Below are positions 43,695 to 53,822 of a DNA stretch of 64,000 nt, in pieces. The number at the start of each line of letters is the position of its first letter. Position 1 is the stretch's first letter. The stretch covers positions 1 to 64,000 of the forward strand of contig NZ_JAMPKJ010000025.1 of NCBI RefSeq assembly GCF_039962115.1, written 5' to 3'. Source of the stretch: Funiculus sociatus GB2-C1 (lineage in GTDB: Bacteria > Cyanobacteriota > Cyanobacteriia > Cyanobacteriales > FACHB-T130). Below the pieces are notes generated by a model. It saw only the letters and a list, made by a program, of their open reading frames with translations. It did not search any database and was not told the DNA's origin. The translations under genes and the position numbers were made by a program.

Positions 43695-44078
43695 ATTGAT
43701 ACCTCATTTCTAACAAAAATCACTCACAATTGGTCAGGGAGGAATTTCGGTTTAACTTACTATCCGTCATGATGGTAAGAAGTAATCCGGGGAACTTCCT
43801 GCCGGATACTATACTTTTTATTAAACTGATTTAATATCGCTTTAAATCTACCCAAAGGCATTATTGAATTGGGTTGAGCAGTTTATTGCTCTACATAATA
43901 AGGAATAGTTCTGCGTTTAGTTTACTTGGTTACTATAAATACAAAAAATCACACTCATCAAAGCTTAGAATCTAGCAGAGCTTACACACGCTTACTATGC
44001 CGAATAGGATAATATTCGGGGTAACTGTAGACATATACATAAATACCTCATTAACTGTTTAGTGTATTTTCCATTACA

Positions 44079-44266
44079 TATAGCAATCCTATTTGATTTG
44101 TAAACTGTATGCGTGGCTTACGAAAAATATATATAGCGTTTCTCAGTTGGGTGGAATATATTGTGGTTCTAACGTTGGTAGGGGCATGGCATTGCCATGC
44201 CCCTACAGATGTATCGCACCCAATCCTTGAATTGCTATAGTTCACGTCTCAGATAGGATTGCTATA
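44079..44266. repeat. Nested MITE-like elements in the DUF4383-dapL spacer
   Basis: An outer element has terminal inverted repeats TATAGCAATCCTATTTGA (44079) and TCAGATAGGATTGCTATA (ending 44266), 17 of 18 matching. Inside it, 44130-44239 is a second copy of the element at 23454-23576, with a perfect 14-base palindrome around 44178-44206 (GTAGGGGCATGGCA and its complement). The rest of the 635-base spacer (43695-44078) is AT-rich and holds no gene I can see. Confidence 0.8.
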
Positions 44267-44329
44267 CTTACCACTACCAATACAAGGTCTAGTATGATCA
44301 ACGAGAATCGATAGTCAAAACTACTCGCC

Positions 44330-45565
44330 CTAGACCTTAAATTGCTCGGTAATCCGTTTCATTGCCTCTTCCACATTTTCCCGACTATTAAACGCCGAGA
44401 TGCGGAAGTAGCCTTCGCCTGCTGCACCAAAACCAGAACCGGGGGTTCCCACAACATTCGCTGTGTGCAGCAACTTATCGAAGAAATCCCAACTAGACAA
44501 ATCATTGGGCGTTTTCACCCAGACGTAAGGTGCATTCACGCCGCCATATACTTGCAATCCGGCTGCTGTCAGCTTCTCGCGAATAATTTTGGCGTTTTCC
44601 ATATAGAAGTTGACAAGCGCCTTAGTTTGTGAAATACCTTCTGGGGAGTAAACCGCTTCGGCTCCGCGTTGCACGATATAAGACACGCCATTAAACTTGG
44701 TGGACTGGCGGCGATTCCACAGCTTCCAGAGTTCCACATCAGAACCATCGGTGGCTTTTGCTGTGAGCGTTTTTGGTACTACTGTTAACGCACAACGGGT
44801 GCCAGTAAAACCTGCATTCTTGGAGAAGGAGCGAAACTCGATCGCGCAATCCCTTGCTCCTTCAATTTCGTAGATGGAGTGAGGAAGGTTGGGATCGGTG
44901 ATAAATGCTTCGTAGGCTGCATCGAAGAAAATGATGGAGCCATTGGCTTTGGCGTAGTCTACCCATGCCTTCAGGTGTTCTCTGGTAGCGATCGCTCCCG
45001 TAGGATTATTCGGGAAGCACAGATAAATCAAATCAACTTTCTCGCGAGGTATCTCTGCGGTAAAGTTGTTCTCTGCGGTGATCGGCAGATACACTAAACC
45101 TTTAAATTCGCCCTTCTCGTTAGCGTCTCCCGTATGTCCTGCCATCACGTTAGTGTCTACATACACCGGATAAACAGGATCGGTAACAGCGATCGCATTA
45201 TCATCTCCAAAGATGTCGAGAATGTTGCCTGTATCGCACTTGGAACCGTCGGAGATGAAGATTTCCGACGCATCAACCTCGCATCCCCGCGATTGGAAGT
45301 CATTAATAGCAATTTTCTCGCGTAACCAGGCGTAGCCTTGCTCTGGGCCATAACCTTTAAAACTAGCGCGATCACCCATTTCTTCCACAGCTTTGATCAT
45401 AGCCGCGCGGCAGGCTTCCGGCAGTGGTTCCGTGACATCGCCAATACCTAGCCGAATAATGTTGGCATCAGGATTGGCTTGTGCGAAAGCATTCACCCGT
45501 CGAGCAATTTCGGGAAACAGATAGCCTGCTTTCAGCTTCAGGTAGTTGGTGTTAATTGTTGCCAT
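44330..45565 (-). CDS. dapL: LL-diaminopimelate aminotransferase
   Basis: A 411-residue PLP enzyme converting tetrahydrodipicolinate directly to LL-diaminopimelate, the lysine and cell-wall route of cyanobacteria and plants. It shows [20 protein letters not shown] at the start, [12 protein letters not shown], the conserved [22 protein letters not shown] and the PLP lysine in [15 protein letters not shown] (about residue 249). Length and motifs are typical. It stands alone; the upstream region (45566-45769) has no evident feature. Confidence 0.97.
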   Translation of the reverse strand: MATINTNYLKLKAGYLFPEIARRVNAFAQANPDANIIRLGIGDVTEPLPEACRAAMIKAVEEMGDRASFKGYGPEQGYAWLREKIAINDFQSRGCEVDASEIFISDGSKCDTGNILDIFGDDNAIAVTDPVYPVYVDTNVMAGHTGDANEKGEFKGLVYLPITAENNFTAEIPREKVDLIYLCFPNNPTGAIATREHLKAWVDYAKANGSIIFFDAAYEAFITDPNLPHSIYEIEGARDCAIEFRSFSKNAGFTGTRCALTVVPKTLTAKATDGSDVELWKLWNRRQSTKFNGVSYIVQRGAEAVYSPEGISQTKALVNFYMENAKIIREKLTAAGLQVYGGVNAPYVWVKTPNDLSSWDFFDKLLHTANVVGTPGSGFGAAGEGYFRISAFNSRENVEEAMKRITEQFKV

Positions 45566-45769
45566 ACTAGATTGTTCTAAACACGCTCCGCGACAGAACC
45601 AGTAAAATATTATATTGACATCCTGGGGTCGCTATAACATCTTTGGCGTTTAGCGGGGGTTCCATTCACATCTAGGCTAGGCATTTCTGCCTCCTGCTGG
45701 TCTGAAGTTAGCCGCAGCAGAAGTTTGGATGATAGAAACAGTCATTCATCCTGAGTAATAAAAGCAAGT

Positions 45770-47218
45770 TCACTTTTTCTTTTCAAAATCCGCAGCTGGC
45801 TGAGTTGATTCTTCATGCCAGTAGGCAGGGGGTAAAGCGATCGCTTTCGGTCGAGCAATTGGGTTAGACTTTAACTGCTTCTGGGCCTTAATATCTGTCA
45901 AAGGGCTAGAGGAGAACGATGAAGAAACGTCTTTATTCATTTTTCCGGCGGCAACTTGCGTGTTAATCGCCGCTCTTGCTGGTTCCAAAACCTCAGCTAT
46001 CTGAACCTGCTGCTCTAGCTGCTCCGTTGAAGACACCAAACCGCTGAGTCCATTGACCAAATTTCGTAAATTGTTACGGAAAGCTTGATCACCTGTGAGA
46101 TCGTCCAAATCGGATGTGATTTTCTGGGCGTTTTCAAAAGTTGTCCGCGCCGAATCCAATGTTTGTTGTAACACCACCAAATTTGTTGGACTATTAAGAG
46201 CGGTGGTAAGGTCGCGCAAGTTAGCTGATGCCTGCGCCGCATTAACAGATGCCTGCGCTGCGTTGGCCGAAAGAACTTCTAAATTACGCCGCAGTTGCGT
46301 ATTGCCAAACTGGTTGACTTGTCCTGTCAGGCTGTTTACTGTAGTGCGTAGTTGCTGGCTGCTGGTGGAAAAGTTATCTAAAGTGCTGAGCAGAGTCGAG
46401 CGATTTTGTACCACTAAGCTGTTGACATTGCCAAGCAGTTGGTTTAACTGAGTGGCAGTTAGGCTGTATTGATTGGCAGTTCTAGTAATCTGATTTGCTG
46501 CCAAACCGAATTGATTTGCTGTACCGCCAATTTGATTAAGTTGGGCGCTGGTTTGGTTGGCGGCACGGGTTACAGCATTGGCAGCACCTGAGAAGGTTTT
46601 TATCTCTTGTTGTACTGTCGCGCTCAAACCGGAGAAATCGCGAGTGAGTTGCGCCACTCCAACTGCGGCATCGCTGGTATTTTTAGTGGCTGCTTTCAGG
46701 TTAGCTAATAAAGTTGGGTCGTTGTACAGATTGGCAATGCGGGTAGTGCTGCGAAGCAGTTCATCGAAACTAATACCAATTTGACCTCTTACACGCTCGT
46801 TGTTACAAACAATCAGGCCCGTCGGGCATTGGGGGTCAAGTGGCAGCGCAACTTTAACTTCAGGGGGGAGCTGCTTGAGGGGATTAATGTCGATGGAAGT
46901 TTCGCTCAACAGACCGGATTGATTGGCTTCAACTACGACTTCATTTGGCATTACCAAGTCTGCTGGGGAAATTTCCATTGTCACATCCACGCCATTAGAG
47001 CGAGGGTTAATGGCGGTAATTTGACCGACGTTAACGCCGCGATAGCGGACGGAAGCGCCTTGTTGCATTCCTCCAACATTGGCAAATTCTGCGATTACCG
47101 TGTAGCTTTTTTTACCATACCTGATGTCACGTATCCAAAAGATTAGTCCACCAAACAAGAAAAGGGACACTAGGATTAACAAACCGACGGAGCCTTCTCG
47201 AACTGTTCGCGATCGCAT
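45770..47218 (-). CDS. MCE/MlaD-family lipid transport protein
   Basis: A 482-residue periplasmic substrate-binding component of an MCE-type lipid ABC transporter. A single N-terminal membrane segment (about 12-32) precedes the MCE domain (about 37-115: VIAEFANVGGMQQGASVRYRGVNVGQI). The remainder is a long Ala/Asn/Gln/Thr-rich helical region of about 300 residues, likely forming the tunnel or needle that spans the periplasm. It lies directly downstream of the ATPase gene on the same strand. Such systems move phospholipids between membranes (in plants the homologues TGD2 and TGD3 act at the chloroplast envelope). The permease subunit is not in the window. Confidence 0.93.
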   Translation of the reverse strand: MRSRTVREGSVGLLILVSLFLFGGLIFWIRDIRYGKKSYTVIAEFANVGGMQQGASVRYRGVNVGQITAINPRSNGVDVTMEISPADLVMPNEVVVEANQSGLLSETSIDINPLKQLPPEVKVALPLDPQCPTGLIVCNNERVRGQIGISFDELLRSTTRIANLYNDPTLLANLKAATKNTSDAAVGVAQLTRDFSGLSATVQQEIKTFSGAANAVTRAANQTSAQLNQIGGTANQFGLAANQITRTANQYSLTATQLNQLLGNVNSLVVQNRSTLLSTLDNFSTSSQQLRTTVNSLTGQVNQFGNTQLRRNLEVLSANAAQASVNAAQASANLRDLTTALNSPTNLVVLQQTLDSARTTFENAQKITSDLDDLTGDQAFRNNLRNLVNGLSGLVSSTEQLEQQVQIAEVLEPARAAINTQVAAGKMNKDVSSSFSSSPLTDIKAQKQLKSNPIARPKAIALPPAYWHEESTQPAADFEKKK

Positions 47219-47303
47219 CTGTCTTCCTCATAAAATTAAAAATGCAAAACTAAAGATTAAAAAAGCAGATTTTTAATTTTTAATTTTTAATTTTTAATTG
47301 ATT

Positions 47304-48086
47304 TTAGCCGACAACATGAATTGGTCCGGTTACACTGGCGCTAAAAAATTGTCGCACCAGAGGATCATCTGTAGTGTCAATCTCGCTCGTTGCACCTGAC
47401 CACTGTATCTGTCCTTGATAGAGAAACACAATTCGGTCAGAGGTGCGGCGAATGGTACTATCTTGGTGCGTCACCATCACGTAACTGCCGCAACCGCCTT
47501 GCTGACGTTGCAACTGCCGGACTAAATCTTCTATCACCGTAGAGGCGATGGGGTCAAGTCCAGCGGTAGGCTCATCATACAGTAAAACTTCTGGCGTGTC
47601 CTGGGAGCTGTCTGGATTCGACATTATAGCACGAGCGAAACTGACTCGCTTCCGCATCCCGCCGGAAAGCTGGGAGGGGTAGCGATCGCTCATTCCCCCC
47701 AACCCGACCATCTCCAACTTTTCCTCTACCAGTTCTCGTATCCGCCGATACCCTAGTTTAGAATGCTCAAACAGCAGAAAGCCGACATTTTCTTCCACTG
47801 TCAAGGAGTCAAACAAAGCCGCCTGCTGGAACACCATGCCAATGTTTATCGGATCTTCAGCATCTTCAATTAAACCCTGACGACGCTTCCCCCCGACATA
47901 AATCTCGCCAGCATCGGGAGCCAGCAGTCCGGCAATAATTCGCAAAATCGTCGATTTCCCAGTTCCAGAGGGGCCAATAATTGCCAGCGCATCACCCTGA
48001 TAAATCGTCAGATTAACCTGATCTAGGATGACACTGCTGCCAAAAGATTTAGAAATTCCCTTTAGTTCAATTAGCGGTTCAGACAT
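47304..48086 (-). CDS. MlaF/TGD3-like ABC transporter ATPase
   Basis: A 260-residue ABC ATPase with Walker A GPSGTGKST (near residue 37), the Q-loop FQQAALFDSL, signature LSGGMRKRVSFARAI and Walker B with VLLYDEPTAGLDP. The HQDSTIRRTSDRI switch region follows. FDSLTVEENVGFLL is typical of the MlaF/TGD3 branch, in line with the MCE gene 85 bases downstream, so the pair is an operon. It powers lipid movement across the envelope. The tail beyond residue 235 (after the nucleotide-binding fold) is short. Confidence 0.94.
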   Translation of the reverse strand: MSEPLIELKGISKSFGSSVILDQVNLTIYQGDALAIIGPSGTGKSTILRIIAGLLAPDAGEIYVGGKRRQGLIEDAEDPINIGMVFQQAALFDSLTVEENVGFLLFEHSKLGYRRIRELVEEKLEMVGLGGMSDRYPSQLSGGMRKRVSFARAIMSNPDSSQDTPEVLLYDEPTAGLDPIASTVIEDLVRQLQRQQGGCGSYVMVTHQDSTIRRTSDRIVFLYQGQIQWSGATSEIDTTDDPLVRQFFSASVTGPIHVVG

Positions 48087-48164
48087 ATAGGGTTAGGGGC
48101 TGGGGACTGGGGGCTGGGGGCTGGGGACTAGAGACTAGGGGCTAGGGACTAGATAAGACTTTTT

Positions 48165-48222
48165 CCCAATCCCCAATCCCCAATCCCCAATCCCCAATCC
48201 CCAATCCCCAATCCCCAATCCC
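48165..48222. repeat. CCCCAAT heptamer tandem array
   Basis: About eight direct copies of CCCCAAT in the gap between chlI and the ABC ATPase gene, right after the chlI stop on the minus strand. On the other side (48088-48150) is a related G-rich run of GGGGACT/GGGGCT units, so the two could pair as a long imperfect hairpin. Confidence 0.85.
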
Positions 48223-48223
48223 A

Positions 48224-49348
48224 TTACCTTACGCCCTGACGGACTCCGTTCGATGTAGCCGTGCCAGTTTCTTCTGAGGACATCTCCAGTCCGAAGACAC
48301 GCCCGAAGACCTTTTCTACCTTGTAGCCGGAATCAATCGACTCTAAGGGGTCTTTGCGGAGACGGTGGCGTAGACAAAGGGCAATGACGCGGCGGATGTC
48401 GTCTACAGTGGCTTCGGTGCGTCCTTCCAAGGCTGCGATCGCTTTGGCGGCCCTGTTGGTCACGATGTCACCCCGCAGACCATCCACATCCAATTCTGAG
48501 CAAACAGAGGAAATGTTTACCCGCAGTTCGTACTCCATCTTGACCGAGGGTAGTAACTCCTGGGCGCTGACTAGCTTTTGTTGCAACTCTTGTTGCTTGT
48601 CCTGGTACTTTTCGAGAAACTGCTGCGGATTTTGGTCAAACTCGGCTCGTTGCTCTACAATTTCCACTCGCAACGCTGGTTCTTTCACCGTGCGGATTTC
48701 AGCGTGCATTCCGAAACGGTCGAGCAATTGGGGGCGCAGTTCGCCTTCTTCCGGGTTGCCGGAACCCACCAACACAAACCGGGCAGGGTGGCGAATCGAA
48801 ATGCCTTCCCGTTCTACGGTGTTCCAGCCACTAGCTGCTGAGTCCAGCAGCACATCTACCAGGTGGTCGTCAAGTAAGTTGACTTCATCCACGTAGAGAA
48901 TACCCCGGTTAGCTTTAGCGAGGAGTCCAGGTTCAAAGGCTCTGACTCCTTGGGATAAAGCTTTTTCGATGTCGATGGTGCCGCAAACGCGGTCTTCTGT
49001 GGCACCAAGGGGCAGGTCAACCATCTGGACTTTTTTCTTGGCGACGGGTATTTCCTGTTGCTGTGCAACCAGGTCGCGCACGGTGTCGCTCATCACGTCG
49101 GGGTCGTTGGGATCGCTATTGAAGGGGTCATCAGCAACGACTTCGATTTCGGGCAATAGGTCAGCCAACGCCCGGATGGTGGTGGATTTGCCAGTGCCGC
49201 GATCGCCCATAATCATGACACCGCCAATTTTGGGGTCAATTACATTCAGCAGCAAAGCCAGTTTCATCTCTTCCTGACCGACGATCGCAGTGAAAGGAAA
49301 AACCGCACGGCTTGCTCTTTTTTCAGGCGCTGAGGCAGTCGGACTCAC
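48224..49348 (-). CDS. chlI: Magnesium chelatase ATPase subunit I
   Basis: A 374-residue AAA+ ATPase of chlorophyll biosynthesis: with ChlD and ChlH it inserts Mg2+ into protoporphyrin IX. It shows [19 protein letters not shown], Walker [10 protein letters not shown] (near residue 48), [20 protein letters not shown], Walker [14 protein letters not shown] (near 150), sensor 1 [22 protein letters not shown] and the C-terminal helical lid. It is a strong sign of a photosynthetic host. It is leftward; a tandem-repeat spacer separates its 5' end from the upstream kinase gene. Confidence 0.97.
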   Translation of the reverse strand: MSPTASAPEKRASRAVFPFTAIVGQEEMKLALLLNVIDPKIGGVMIMGDRGTGKSTTIRALADLLPEIEVVADDPFNSDPNDPDVMSDTVRDLVAQQQEIPVAKKKVQMVDLPLGATEDRVCGTIDIEKALSQGVRAFEPGLLAKANRGILYVDEVNLLDDHLVDVLLDSAASGWNTVEREGISIRHPARFVLVGSGNPEEGELRPQLLDRFGMHAEIRTVKEPALRVEIVEQRAEFDQNPQQFLEKYQDKQQELQQKLVSAQELLPSVKMEYELRVNISSVCSELDVDGLRGDIVTNRAAKAIAALEGRTEATVDDIRRVIALCLRHRLRKDPLESIDSGYKVEKVFGRVFGLEMSSEETGTATSNGVRQGVR

Positions 49349-49445
49349 AGAATTTTTACTCCGGGCTTGTTATTGACAGACTTTCATTGTGCCACTTTTA
49401 TCCCTTAAAAATTCTAATTCACAACTTAAAAATGATTACATTTTC

Positions 49446-49655
49446 AACTATGGAGTGCTAATCCCCTAGCTCCCTGTGCTACCCAGTCCCCAATCCCCAA
49501 TCCCCAATCCCTTATTAACTATGGAGTGGTAATCCCCTAGCTCCCTGTGCTACCCAATCCCCAATCCCCAATCCCTTTATTAACTATGGAGTGGTCATCC
49601 CCTAGCTCCCTCTGCTACCCAGCCCCCAATTCCCAATCCCCAGTCCCCAATCCCC
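49446..49655. repeat. Three tandem ~67-base units upstream of chlI
   Basis: Three copies of a unit starting AACTATGGAGTGxTxATCCC at 49446, 49517 and 49582 (periods 71 and 65), each ending with a variable run of CCCCAAT heptamers. The unit lengths differ by about one heptamer, as expected from slippage. The array fills most of the 308-base spacer from the chlI start to the upstream kinase stop and could affect chlI expression; 49349-49445 shows nothing else. Confidence 0.85.
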
Positions 49656-49656
49656 C

Positions 49657-52122
49657 TCATCGCGGCACCCCTGAAGAGGTACTTCTAATTTCTGGCTCCG
49701 CACTTGTGAGTCCCAAATCTTGTCTAGGCATGACCGACTGTTGTAAAGTGCCAGAATCTATTAGGCGTTTCAAATCGTTTAGCACCTCTAAAGTTGTCTG
49801 GTAACGGTCGAGGAAGTGGTAACGCACCATTTTATCGATGATGTTGGCAAATTCCTCCTGAACTGAGGCGAAATCGCGCCAGATGACGTTGCAGGTTTCG
49901 TCACTTGAAAGCTTTTGGGGAGATATGCCCGTCAGCGCCTCAATGCCAATTATGCCAACAGCGTAGATATCGCTACTGAAGTTTGGCTTACCTTTGTATT
50001 GCTCAGGCGGCGTGTAACCTTTCGTACCAATGGCAACGGTGAGATTTTCCTGTTCGTTAGGGTTTTGGGGTTGCATTTGTTTAACCGCTCCAAAGTCAAT
50101 CAAAAACAGTTTATTGTCTTTTTCGCGGCGGATAATGTTGCTGGGTTTGATATCCCGGTGGATTACGTAGTTTTCATGGATAAAAGCCAAAGTTTCCAGA
50201 ATCCCATACAGTATTTCAGCTACTTGCGCTTCTGGTAGGCGCTTGTCTACTGGTAATTCGTCGCTCAACGGATGACCTTTGACAAATTCTTCAACTAAGT
50301 AAAATTCTTGGTTTTCTTCAAAATAAGCTAATAATTGGGGAATTTGAGGATGATGACCCAACTGTTCTAGAATTTCAGCTTCTGTGTGAAACAGTCGTCT
50401 TGCCAGTTGCAAGAATTTTTCATCGCGATGAGCAGGCATCAAGTGCTTAATTACACACAGGGGATTACCAGGTCGCTTGGTATCTTCTGCTAGATATGTG
50501 TGACCAAAACCGCCGGAAGCTAAACCCCGAACGGTTTTGTAGCGTCCTGCTAGTAGGGAACCACCCCGGCGATCGCCTATTTGTCCGGCTAAGGACAATG
50601 GTAAGAGAGGCCGCTTTGATTGCTCGTTGTGCAGATCGGCGGCTTTGGTAGTCGCGTCTGGATTGTCTTCCCAGACCGCAGTCGAACTATCATCTGTGAC
50701 CGAAGATTGTTCAGGAGCGATCGCTGTTGAATCATCATCCTTTAGCGCCCAAGATTGTTCAGGAGCGATCGCTCCTGTCGCTAACGTCTCCTGCCGTTTT
50801 TCTTTCAGCAGCGCTTGCATCTCCAGCAGGTTGTTCTGCTGTTCCCGAACCAAAAGCGCAATCTTTTTATGCTCTTTCTCGGCTTGGTGAGTATTGTAAG
50901 CCATCACCCCAGCACCAGTCATCACCAAAGCCAAGGCTGGCGGCACCAGCGGCACCCATCCCGCCTGAGTAAACAGAAGCCAGCAAGTTCCAGACAAAAC
51001 CGCTAAGCACGCCCCTTCTGCTAGTGCCAGATGCCCTGGATGCCGCAGCCGAAAAGCCACCAGTCCGCCGACTACAGACCAGCCTACCAGCCAAAGTGCT
51101 TCTCCCCACTCAGGCCAGAACCAAAATTGACGATGGCCATCCAGACTAGCACTGAGAATCTGACTTACCATCTGGGCATGAATCACAACTCCGGGCATTT
51201 TGCGGTTTCCCGTCACTCCAGCGCTGTAAGGAGTATAAAAAGCATCATCAACGCTGGCGGCGGTGACACCGATGAGAACGATGCGGTCTTTTACCAAGTT
51301 TTCGTCAACCTGACCGTTGAGAACTTGGGACATTGTGACTTGCTTTGCCGGATATTTGGGGGCGCGGTAATTTAGCAGGATTTGATAACCGCGTGTATCT
51401 TCCCCTATATATCCTCCATCATTGGCTTCTAGCGGTTTAAATACGGCATTTTTTATTTTGAGATAACCTTCCTCACTCTCTGTTGGTTTAATTCCTTCTT
51501 TTTCCAAGTAACGTTGTACCAGCTGGAAGCCCAAGGAGTTAAAGTTAGGACAAGGCTGGTGAGCGGATGGAGAGACAAATAACAAACCCCGGCGGATAAC
51601 GCCATCAGAATCAGTTTTCCCTATATCGGCAAAGCCAGCGCGGTCATCGGCAATCTTGGGCGGTGGTGGCGTGCCAGGGGCTTCCCCGTCTTTGACTGCA
51701 CACACAGGAACGATGCGGCGATCGCTACTCATCAGCTTGGAGAATGCCGCATGACCCGGTTCTACTGGCAAATCGCGATAAATATCTAGCCCGATAGCAC
51801 GCGGATTTTTTGAGAGCAATTTTGTCAATAACTGCTGCATCACGCCATCAGTTATTGGGTACTTTTTGTAAGTTTGGATGTCCGCTTCCGTGACAGCCAC
51901 CACCAACAGCCGGGGGTCTGGTTCTTTCTCAGGTAGCAGCCGCACCATTTGATCATAAGCACCCAGTTCCAAGGTTTCCAGCAGACCCTGCTGCCGCACC
52001 CCCACCACAAAGATACTGACTGCCACACTCACTACAACTGTTGGTAGCCTCCATACTGAGGCACCTGTGCGTACCAGACGCGATCGCATTCCACTGAAAT
52101 TCGGCTTTGAGAGCTGAGCCAT
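49657..52122 (-). CDS. CHASE2-domain serine/threonine protein kinase
   Basis: An 821-residue membrane receptor kinase. Order: N-terminal signal anchor (about 25-45), extracytoplasmic CHASE2 sensor (about 50-330, with NPRAIGLDIYRDLPVE and VKDRIVLIGVTAASVDDAF), three hydrophobic helices (about 335-410), a coiled-coil and low-complexity linker, then the kinase domain (about 530-790). In it are the glycine loop GLASGGFGHTYLAED, VIHRDIKPSNII, LIDFGAVKQ and GTKGYTPPEQ, so the kinase is intact. The linker has two AIAPEQS copies, each coded around a GCGATCGC octamer. Ligand and targets are unknown. Confidence 0.94.
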   Translation of the reverse strand: MAQLSKPNFSGMRSRLVRTGASVWRLPTVVVSVAVSIFVVGVRQQGLLETLELGAYDQMVRLLPEKEPDPRLLVVAVTEADIQTYKKYPITDGVMQQLLTKLLSKNPRAIGLDIYRDLPVEPGHAAFSKLMSSDRRIVPVCAVKDGEAPGTPPPPKIADDRAGFADIGKTDSDGVIRRGLLFVSPSAHQPCPNFNSLGFQLVQRYLEKEGIKPTESEEGYLKIKNAVFKPLEANDGGYIGEDTRGYQILLNYRAPKYPAKQVTMSQVLNGQVDENLVKDRIVLIGVTAASVDDAFYTPYSAGVTGNRKMPGVVIHAQMVSQILSASLDGHRQFWFWPEWGEALWLVGWSVVGGLVAFRLRHPGHLALAEGACLAVLSGTCWLLFTQAGWVPLVPPALALVMTGAGVMAYNTHQAEKEHKKIALLVREQQNNLLEMQALLKEKRQETLATGAIAPEQSWALKDDDSTAIAPEQSSVTDDSSTAVWEDNPDATTKAADLHNEQSKRPLLPLSLAGQIGDRRGGSLLAGRYKTVRGLASGGFGHTYLAEDTKRPGNPLCVIKHLMPAHRDEKFLQLARRLFHTEAEILEQLGHHPQIPQLLAYFEENQEFYLVEEFVKGHPLSDELPVDKRLPEAQVAEILYGILETLAFIHENYVIHRDIKPSNIIRREKDNKLFLIDFGAVKQMQPQNPNEQENLTVAIGTKGYTPPEQYKGKPNFSSDIYAVGIIGIEALTGISPQKLSSDETCNVIWRDFASVQEEFANIIDKMVRYHFLDRYQTTLEVLNDLKRLIDSGTLQQSVMPRQDLGLTSAEPEIRSTSSGVPR

Positions 52123-52393
52123 TACATAAATGTCAGGTTATAAGATTAGAAGCCAAGGAAGGCTGTCAGCCTAAAACGTTCCCTACCCTTAAAGAACCCT
52201 TACGGTGTCAGAACTTGCTAATTTTTCCCACCGCTACGGCTGTTGGGTAAGAGCTTGCCTACAGACGTTTGGAGCCTTCAACAGCTTCTTTGAACCAATG
52301 CCCCTGACCATGCTTGCATTTTAGTACCCATCGTTGGCAGACTTAATCTACCATTTAGCTTGATTTTAATTTTTTTTTGAGATATTTGCCGAT

Positions 52394-52804
52394 TTATAGC
52401 TCGGTTTTTGATATTTCAGAGCGAATCTTATGTACGTTTTCCTCCCAATTCATGCCATCAAAAGGAACGATGTAAAAACGAGACAAGACATCACCATCCA
52501 AACAGCGCACGTTGACATCAATCGAGTCGGGATGGGAGCGGGGGCGATAAAATGGGTGAATCCCACAAACACGACAGAAAGTGTGCTTGGCAATACCAGT
52601 GTTGAAGGTATAGGTTGTCAAAACCTCTGCACCAGACAGTAAGGTAAAATGCTCCGGTGGCACGATTAAATGTAAAAAACCCTTCTTTCTACAGATGGAG
52701 CAGTTGCAATCATCTGCCTTATGCTCGTCCACTATGACGCGAAAGCGCACTGCGCCACAGTGACAGCCGCCTTCATAAGTAACCAGTTCTTCTGATGCGC
52801 TCAT
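52394..52804 (-). CDS. GFA (CENP-V/glutathione-dependent formaldehyde-activating) family protein
   Basis: A 136-residue zinc-binding Mss4-like fold protein: GGCHCGAVRFRV, DDCNCSIC and HTFCRVCGIHPFY provide the zinc cysteines, and YIVPFDGMNW is the conserved end motif. Related enzymes were named for combining glutathione with formaldehyde, but most members have no proven substrate. The start is ambiguous: ATG 52804 gives a normal-length protein, while an ATG at 52864 would add 20 residues with a fair AGGCGG ribosome site. It stands alone; bases 52131-52393 and 52870-53131 show nothing notable. Confidence 0.88.
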   Translation of the reverse strand: MSASEELVTYEGGCHCGAVRFRVIVDEHKADDCNCSICRKKGFLHLIVPPEHFTLLSGAEVLTTYTFNTGIAKHTFCRVCGIHPFYRPRSHPDSIDVNVRCLDGDVLSRFYIVPFDGMNWEENVHKIRSEISKTEL

Positions 52805-53131
52805 TTCGCAGAATCTTGGGCTAAATGGCGGTGGTTTTGATGCCGATGGTAGACCCCAAGACATGATAACCGCCTAGTGTGGCAAGCATAGCACCGATGA
52901 GTATGTAGGTGGGCAAAAGCCTAGGTAAAAAAATTTGAAGTAGACAGCTAAAATATTCTGGTGCATGAATGTATTAGAAGTATTCATAAACGATATGATG
53001 TGTTAACAATTTGCTCAATACCCCATATACTCAGTTGCGGTGTTCAACGCCAGTAAAGTCGGGTTAAAGTGAGGTTGGTCAGAGTGCGTCAGTTCTGTGT
53101 GTGGTTAAGTTGCAGTTAAGAAGCAAGAACG

Positions 53132-53791
53132 ATGAGTGATAAAAGTATGGCATTTCTGGCCGGGGCTGCCTTCGCTGGAATTGCGGCTATCGTCTTGCTG
53201 AAGACAGGAGGTAGTGCAGGCCAAACTAACCTATCCGCTTATACTGCGGTGCCACCGCCACCGCTTGGTCAGCCTTCGATGACCGGGCAGCTGCCGCCGC
53301 CTCCTCCTGCTGCTAACGCGATCGCGCCGCAGGATCAGACTCAATCTTCTTCCTATTGTCTACGACAGCAGAACGACACAGAACGTCTCAGAGATCAGCT
53401 GGAACAGCAGCGGAATGAAACTGAGCAGATGAAACTTCAACTGCGGAATCAGCAGACGCTTATCGAGGCTCTGACGACGCAGGCAAAAACAAATGTGCTG
53501 GGGGGACAGGTAAACTCAGCGACTTTGGCAACCGCGGGGCAGCCGAATAATCAAATTCTTTCCGGTGTACTCTGGGCATTTGGAGGAATCGTTTTAACTT
53601 TGTTTGGTGGCATTGTCGTTGCAGGAATTTTTGTTGTGTTCTCGCAACAGCAGCGTCATTCCCGGACAGTGCAAGTGATTCATCCGATTCCTACTCATCC
53701 GCCAAGTGTAACTCAAAGAAGGCGTTCTGAGTTTCTGCCGCCTCGGTTGGAAAGCAGACGAGATGACCCGATAGATTATGACAGGTATTAG
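53132..53791 (+). CDS. Hypothetical membrane protein with coiled coil
   Basis: A 219-residue protein of no named family. An N-terminal hydrophobic segment (about 7-24) is followed by a proline-rich part (VPPPPLG, LPPPPPAA), a coiled coil (about 78-115, QQNDTERLRDQLEQQRNETE and on), a second membrane segment (about 141-170, LWAFGGIVLTLFGGIVVAGIF) and a basic tail with proline and arginine. It is probably an inner-membrane protein with the coiled coil on one face. It is convergent with the hybrid kinase gene, only 31 bases away. The coding frame is clean. Confidence 0.75.
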   Translation: MSDKSMAFLAGAAFAGIAAIVLLKTGGSAGQTNLSAYTAVPPPPLGQPSMTGQLPPPPPAANAIAPQDQTQSSSYCLRQQNDTERLRDQLEQQRNETEQMKLQLRNQQTLIEALTTQAKTNVLGGQVNSATLATAGQPNNQILSGVLWAFGGIVLTLFGGIVVAGIFVVFSQQQRHSRTVQVIHPIPTHPPSVTQRRRSEFLPPRLESRRDDPIDYDRY

Positions 53792-53822
53792 TCAAGGGTT
53801 AATGACATTTAGCAATTAGCAA

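Noticed and set aside
44051-44245. 64-codon frame in the DUF4383-dapL spacer
   Set aside because: It lies entirely inside nested MITE-like repeats.
48165-48222. Possible CRISPR array because of regular direct repeats
   Set aside because: The unit is a 7-base CCCCAAT with no spacers.
48354-48896. 180-codon frame opposite chlI
   Set aside because: Antisense to a strongly conserved gene; serine-rich and motif-free.
49446-49655. Possible CRISPR or origin iterons upstream of chlI
   Set aside because: Only three units of 65-71 bases with no unique spacers, and no replication genes nearby; a slipped minisatellite fits better.
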